Shown: piece by piece, positions 60,834 to 64,000 of the stretch | Layout of the letters: the number at the start of each line of letters is the position of its first letter | How positions within the stretch are numbered: position 1 is the first letter of the stretch | Origin: Labilithrix sp. | GTDB taxonomy: Bacteria > Myxococcota_A > Polyangia > Polyangiales > Polyangiaceae | Length of the DNA stretch: 64,000 bases | Direction of reading: 5' to 3' | Assembly: GCA_019637195.1 (NCBI GenBank) | Contig: JAHBWA010000012.1 | Coordinates: 42,091-106,090, forward strand | Program-made: the position numbers and the translations under genes | Notes under the pieces: model-generated | The model's input: the letters and a program-made list of their open reading frames with translations, nothing else | Databases searched by the model: none | What the model was told of the DNA's origin: nothing

Positions 60834-60892
60834 CAGGCGCCCCCGCGCGCCTGGAAAAATGGGCATGATCGTGACTATGCTGGGCGGCCAAG

Positions 60893-61501
60893 ATGGCCGC
60901 GCGCGTACATCCTTCGTCCGTCGTCTCCGACAAGGCCGAGCTCGGCGACGGCACCCAGGTCTGGCTCTTCTGTCAGATCCGCGAGAACGTCCGCATCGGC
61001 AAGGGCTGCGTCCTCGGCAAGGGCATCTACGTCGACAGCGACGTGACCATCGGTGACAACGTCAAGATCCAGAACAACGCCTCGGTGTACTCGGGCGTGA
61101 CGATCGAGGACGGCGTCTTCGTCGGCCCGCACGTCTGCTTCACCAACGACAAGGTCCCGCGGGCGGTGAACCCGGACATGTCGCTGAAGGGCGCCGACGA
61201 CTGGGCGATCACGCCGACGCTCGTGAAGGCAGGCGCCGCGCTCGGCGCGAACTCGACGATCGTCTGCGGCGTGACGATCGGCCGCTGGGCGATGGTCGCC
61301 TCCGGCTCGGTCGTCACGAAGGACGTGCCCGATCACGCGCTCGTGATGGGGAACCCCGCGCGCGTCTTCGCGTGGGTGTGCTCGTGCGGCAAGCGCGTCG
61401 TACTCGACGAGGGCGAGCGGCGCGGCGCGTGCGCGTGCGGCCGCACGCTGGTCAAGGAGCCGTCGGCCGACGGCAAGGGCGACGTCGTTCGCGTCGCCTG
61501 A
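60893..61501 (+). CDS. Left-handed beta-helix acetyltransferase with C-terminal Cys pairs
   Basis: 202 residues. Hexapeptide-repeat body: VVSDKAELGDGTQVWLFCQI, RIGKGCVLGKGIYV, VTIGDNVKIQNNASVYSGV, TIEDGVFVGPHVCF, NDKVPRAVNPDM, then ALGANSTIVCGVTIG, VVTKDVPDHALVMGNPAR. This is the WlbB/WbpD type, which N-acetylates the 3-amino group of UDP-2,3-diamino sugars. The C-terminal tail has CSCGKR and CACGRT, two Cys-x-Cys pairs like a zinc ribbon, often seen in this family. No other sugar genes adjoin. Confidence 0.85.
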   Translation: MAARVHPSSVVSDKAELGDGTQVWLFCQIRENVRIGKGCVLGKGIYVDSDVTIGDNVKIQNNASVYSGVTIEDGVFVGPHVCFTNDKVPRAVNPDMSLKGADDWAITPTLVKAGAALGANSTIVCGVTIGRWAMVASGSVVTKDVPDHALVMGNPARVFAWVCSCGKRVVLDEGERRGACACGRTLVKEPSADGKGDVVRVA

Positions 61502-61522
61502 GGAGCGAGGGAGGATCGGACC

Positions 61523-62362
61523 ATGGCGAGCATCTTCCGCAAGGGCCTCTTCGACGGTCACGTCGCGATCGTGACGGGTGGCGGCAGCGGCATCGGCCTC
61601 GCCACCGCGCGCTCGCTCGGCGAGCTCGGCGCCAAGGTGGCCATCTGCGGGCGCAACGCCGACAAGCTGGCGGCCGCGGAGGCCGCGCTCCGTGATCGGG
61701 CGCCGGGCATCGAGCTGTTCTCGGCGCCGTGTGACATCCGCGAGCACGAGCAGATCGGAGCGTTCGTCGACGCGGTCGGCGAGAAGCTCGGGCGCGCGAC
61801 GATCCTCGTGAACAACGCGGGCGGTCAGTTCCCGACCACCGCCGAGACGCTCTCGCCCCGCGGCTGGGAGGCGGTCGTCCGCAACAACCTCAACGGCACG
61901 TTCTTCATGACGCAAGCCGTGGCGACCAAGCACATGATCCCGTCGCGCCGCGGGCGCGTCGTCAACGTGATCGCGAACATCGCCCGCGGCTTCCCCGGCA
62001 TGGTCCACACGGGCGCGGCGCGCGCGGGCGTGGAGAACATGACGCGCACGCTCGCCGTCGAGTGGGCGCAGCACAACATCCAGCTGAACGCGGTCGCGCC
62101 CGGCATCATCCGCACCACCGGCACCGATCAGTACCCGCCGGAGCTCGTCGAGGCGAGCCGCAAGAAGACGCCGATGAAGCGCCTCGGCACCGCGGGCGAG
62201 GTGGCGGAGCTCATCGTGTACCTCGCGTCGGACGCCGCGTTCTTCGTCACCGGCGAGTGCTGGTACATCGACGGCGGCGCTCAGCTGTGGGGCGACAACT
62301 GGGTCATCCCCGACGACGAGCCGCCGCCGCCGCCGGCGATCGTCGCGGAGCTGGGGAAGTAG
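61523..62362 (+). CDS. Short-chain dehydrogenase/reductase, dienoyl-CoA-reductase-like
   Basis: 279 residues. Strong GGGAGGA site before the ATG. Rossmann motif HVAIVTGGGSGIGLA, NNAG in VNNAGGQFPTTAE, SDR end PGIIRTTGTDQYPPE, YLASDAAFFVTGECW. The usual YxxxK pair is missing: the region reads MVHTGAARAGVENMTRTLAVEW, like the His/Gly/Ala-x-Ala-Lys in 2,4-dienoyl-CoA reductases, but with Arg for Lys. So it likely reduces an unsaturated CoA ester or is inactive. The acetyltransferase gene is 21 bp upstream. Confidence 0.85.
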   Translation: MASIFRKGLFDGHVAIVTGGGSGIGLATARSLGELGAKVAICGRNADKLAAAEAALRDRAPGIELFSAPCDIREHEQIGAFVDAVGEKLGRATILVNNAGGQFPTTAETLSPRGWEAVVRNNLNGTFFMTQAVATKHMIPSRRGRVVNVIANIARGFPGMVHTGAARAGVENMTRTLAVEWAQHNIQLNAVAPGIIRTTGTDQYPPELVEASRKKTPMKRLGTAGEVAELIVYLASDAAFFVTGECWYIDGGAQLWGDNWVIPDDEPPPPPAIVAELGK

Positions 62363-62376
62363 ACGGGAGAGGGGTC

Positions 62377-64000
62377 GTGCCGCCCGAGGCCGAGAACGAC
62401 GAGCGACGGCTCGCGGAGGATCCGGCCGGCGAGCCCGCGCGCGACGACGCGCCTCGCCCGGGCGGAGGCGAGGGGCCGGACGCGCCGGAGGAGCCGGCGT
62501 TCGCCGTCGCCGCGTCGTCTGCCGTCGTCGTGGCGCCTCCGGCGCCGGGTGGATTCGACGCGGCGCCTCCGGCGCCGGGTGGATTCGACGCGGCGCCTCC
62601 GGCGTCGGGTGGATTCGACGCGGCGCCTCCGGCGTCGGCCGGTGGGGCGCCTGCGTTCGGCGCGCCTGCGTTCGGTGCGGAGGCGCCTCCGCACGCGCCG
62701 GAGACCGTCGAGGAGAAGCCGAAGTTCATCATCACGTTTCGGCAATGGATCCACGACTACTTCCTCGGCGACGCTCCCTCGTTCGGGCTCGCGCTCGTCC
62801 CGTACTGCTTCCTGTCGATGATCCTCTTCACGAGGCATCCGCGGACCAACTTCATCTTCGACGAGCAAGAGGCGCTGCTCGCGAACCCGTTCGTCCGGAG
62901 CATCGCGGACGCCGAGCCGAAGTTTCGCTGGATCGACGCGTTCTACCGCGACTTCTGGGGCCTCGGCCCGGAGCGCAGCATCGGCTCGTACCGTCCGATC
63001 CCGAACCTGGTGTGGCGGGCGCTCTGGGGGCTCGGCGCGCGGGATCAGACCCCGTTCCTCCACCACTGGGTGAACGTCCTGCTCCACGGCGTCAACGGCG
63101 CGCTCGTCTGCGTGCTCGCCTTCGCGCTGACGAAGCGGCGCGGCGCGGCGTGGATCGCTGGCGCCGCGTTCACCGCGAGCGCGCTCCTCACCGAGGCCGT
63201 GAGCGGCGTCGTGGGCATCGCCGACGTGCTCGGCGCGACCGGGACGCTCCTCGCGCTCCTCGCGCTCACCTGGAAGCTCCCGTGGATGGCGCTCGGCGTG
63301 CTCCTCGGCTCGCTCTTCGGACTCTATTCGAAGGAGAGCGCCCTCTGCTGCGTCCCTCTGCTGCCGCTCGGCGCGCTCCTGCTGGCGCCGAACACGCACC
63401 CGGACAAGCCGCGCCGCTGGCTCCGCGCCGTCGTCGCGTTCGCGGCCGCGGGGGCAGCGTTCGTCTTCTACGTCGAGGCGCGGCGGAGGATGTTCCCGGC
63501 GCCGCTTCCGCCGGAGCTCTCCGTCGAAGCGAACGCTCACAAGGGGCTCGGCGGTCGCGCGTTCGCGGCGGTGCTCCGCTGGTATGCGCAACCGACGCTG
63601 CCGAGAGATCCACTCAACAACCCGCTCGTGCACGCCGACGCGCTCCACCGCGTCGGCGGCGCGCTCCGCGTCTGGTGGCGCGGGCTCGTGCAGGTCGTCT
63701 TCCCGCACACGCTGTCAGGCGACTACTCCGCGCCGCAGGAGCCCATCCCCGAGACGATGGCGTCGCCGGAGATCCTCCTTGGCGGCCTCGCGATGGTGCT
63801 GCCGTTCCCGCTCGCGACGTGGCTCGGGATCCGCTCCTGGCTACGTCAGCGCAAGCAGCGCGCCGCCGAGCTCCAGCGTGCCGCCGCGGCGCGAGCGTTG
63901 ACCGCGCACGTCGAAGGTGGCCCGCTCGCGGAGGCGGCGCACGTCGAAGGCGGCCCGCTCGCGGAGGCGGCGCGCGTCGAGGACGCTGCTGCGTCGCGGC
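62377..64000 (+). CDS. TMTC-like GT-C glycosyltransferase, C-terminus cut by window edge
   Basis: GTG start at 62377 behind GAGAGGGG; 541 codons seen, still open at the edge. Residues 1-110 are Pro/Ala/Gly-rich with repeats of APPAPGGFDA (30-bp units). Then a multi-helix domain with FIFDEQEALLANPFVRS (Asp/Glu of a GT-C loop), EAVSGVVGIADVLGATGTL and LYSKESALCCVPLLPLG (the Lys/Glu motif), as in TMTC and protein O-mannosyltransferase relatives. At the edge two 33-bp repeats code AHVEGGPLAEA. It likely moves mannose or a lipid-linked sugar to outer proteins. Confidence 0.75.
   Translation, partial: MPPEAENDERRLAEDPAGEPARDDAPRPGGGEGPDAPEEPAFAVAASSAVVVAPPAPGGFDAAPPAPGGFDAAPPASGGFDAAPPASAGGAPAFGAPAFGAEAPPHAPETVEEKPKFIITFRQWIHDYFLGDAPSFGLALVPYCFLSMILFTRHPRTNFIFDEQEALLANPFVRSIADAEPKFRWIDAFYRDFWGLGPERSIGSYRPIPNLVWRALWGLGARDQTPFLHHWVNVLLHGVNGALVCVLAFALTKRRGAAWIAGAAFTASALLTEAVSGVVGIADVLGATGTLLALLALTWKLPWMALGVLLGSLFGLYSKESALCCVPLLPLGALLLAPNTHPDKPRRWLRAVVAFAAAGAAFVFYVEARRRMFPAPLPPELSVEANAHKGLGGRAFAAVLRWYAQPTLPRDPLNNPLVHADALHRVGGALRVWWRGLVQVVFPHTLSGDYSAPQEPIPETMASPEILLGGLAMVLPFPLATWLGIRSWLRQRKQRAAELQRAAAARALTAHVEGGPLAEAAHVEGGPLAEAARVEDAAASR
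62533..62640 (+). repeat. 30-bp tandem repeats in the glycosyltransferase gene
   Basis: Units of 30 bp start at 62533, 62563, 62593 and 62623 (last one incomplete); each codes APPAPGGFDA or APPASGGFDA. In frame, so copy-number change preserves the protein. Confidence 0.85.
63904..63983 (+). repeat. 33-bp tandem repeats at the right edge
   Basis: Two almost identical 33-bp units (63904-63936 and 63937-63969) and the start of a third code AHVEGGPLAEA. They are in frame in the glycosyltransferase gene, after its last seen membrane helix. Confidence 0.8.

Noticed and set aside
60691..60892. Possible small gene between RNase H and the acetyltransferase
   Set aside because: Only low-complexity frames without ribosome binding sites; a hairpin is the sole feature.

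Overview
The window is about 64 kb of very GC-rich DNA (GC at nearly every third codon position) with tightly packed, often GTGA/ATGA-overlapping genes. Eukaryote-type Ser/Thr kinases, many lipoproteins, a protease with a MYXO-CTERM-like tail, a caspase-like protein and an EgtB/EgtD pair point to Myxococcota (Polyangia-like). This is inferred from gene content only. I see no rRNA, tRNA, CRISPR array, prophage or insertion sequence.

Layout. 1-7.8 kb: a peptide-export locus. A small protein of four 21-residue repeats and a TPR protein (cut by the left edge) are divergent from a coupled operon of an HlyD-type fusion protein, a C39-peptidase ABC exporter and a second ABC exporter with a C39-like but apparently inactive N-terminus. 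This is the best candidate for an undescribed system: a multi-repeat, possibly ribosomally made and exported peptide. 7.9-13.6 kb: a CcmB-like protein, an LTXXQ-type lipoprotein, a DUF2505-like protein, a secreted trypsin-like protease, an H1-tailed protein and a DUF4349 lipoprotein. 13.6-16.5 kb: a lipoprotein with a duplicated start region, a ParD-like/nucleotidyltransferase toxin-antitoxin-like pair, and ohr-ohrR with palindromic operators.

16.6-24.7 kb: small envelope proteins, gltX coupled to a CPBP protease, a lytic transglycosylase, a YVTN beta-propeller protein, and a HEAT-repeat protein with a possible vitellogenin-N-like front half. The last is coupled to a 1058-residue secreted Cys-rich protein (24.7-27.9 kb). 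A 776-bp gap with nested palindromes precedes nadE (28.7-30.6 kb). 30.7-44.5 kb: lipoproteins, an HTTM protein with partner, a frameshifted SGNH hydrolase, a Pro/Arg-rich protein, a sigma factor/anti-sigma/caspase-like operon, an intact SGNH paralogue, a SESAR-repeat membrane protein and an MBOAT acyltransferase.

44.7-64 kb: two membrane-associated unknowns, an ambiguous stretch near 47 kb, a fused flavin monooxygenase/Old-Yellow-Enzyme of the anthraniloyl/salicylyl-CoA type, the egtB-egtD-gluQ operon, two Ser/Thr kinases (one coupled to a triple-LysM protein), gpmI, an RNase HI-domain protein, a hexapeptide acetyltransferase, an SDR lacking the usual Tyr/Lys pair, and a TMTC-like GT-C glycosyltransferase running off the right edge.

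Together: peptide export (left), stress and redox defence (ohr, ergothioneine), envelope acylation and glycosylation (SGNH/MBOAT, TMTC-like), kinase and sigma-factor signalling, and housekeeping genes (gltX, nadE, gpmI).
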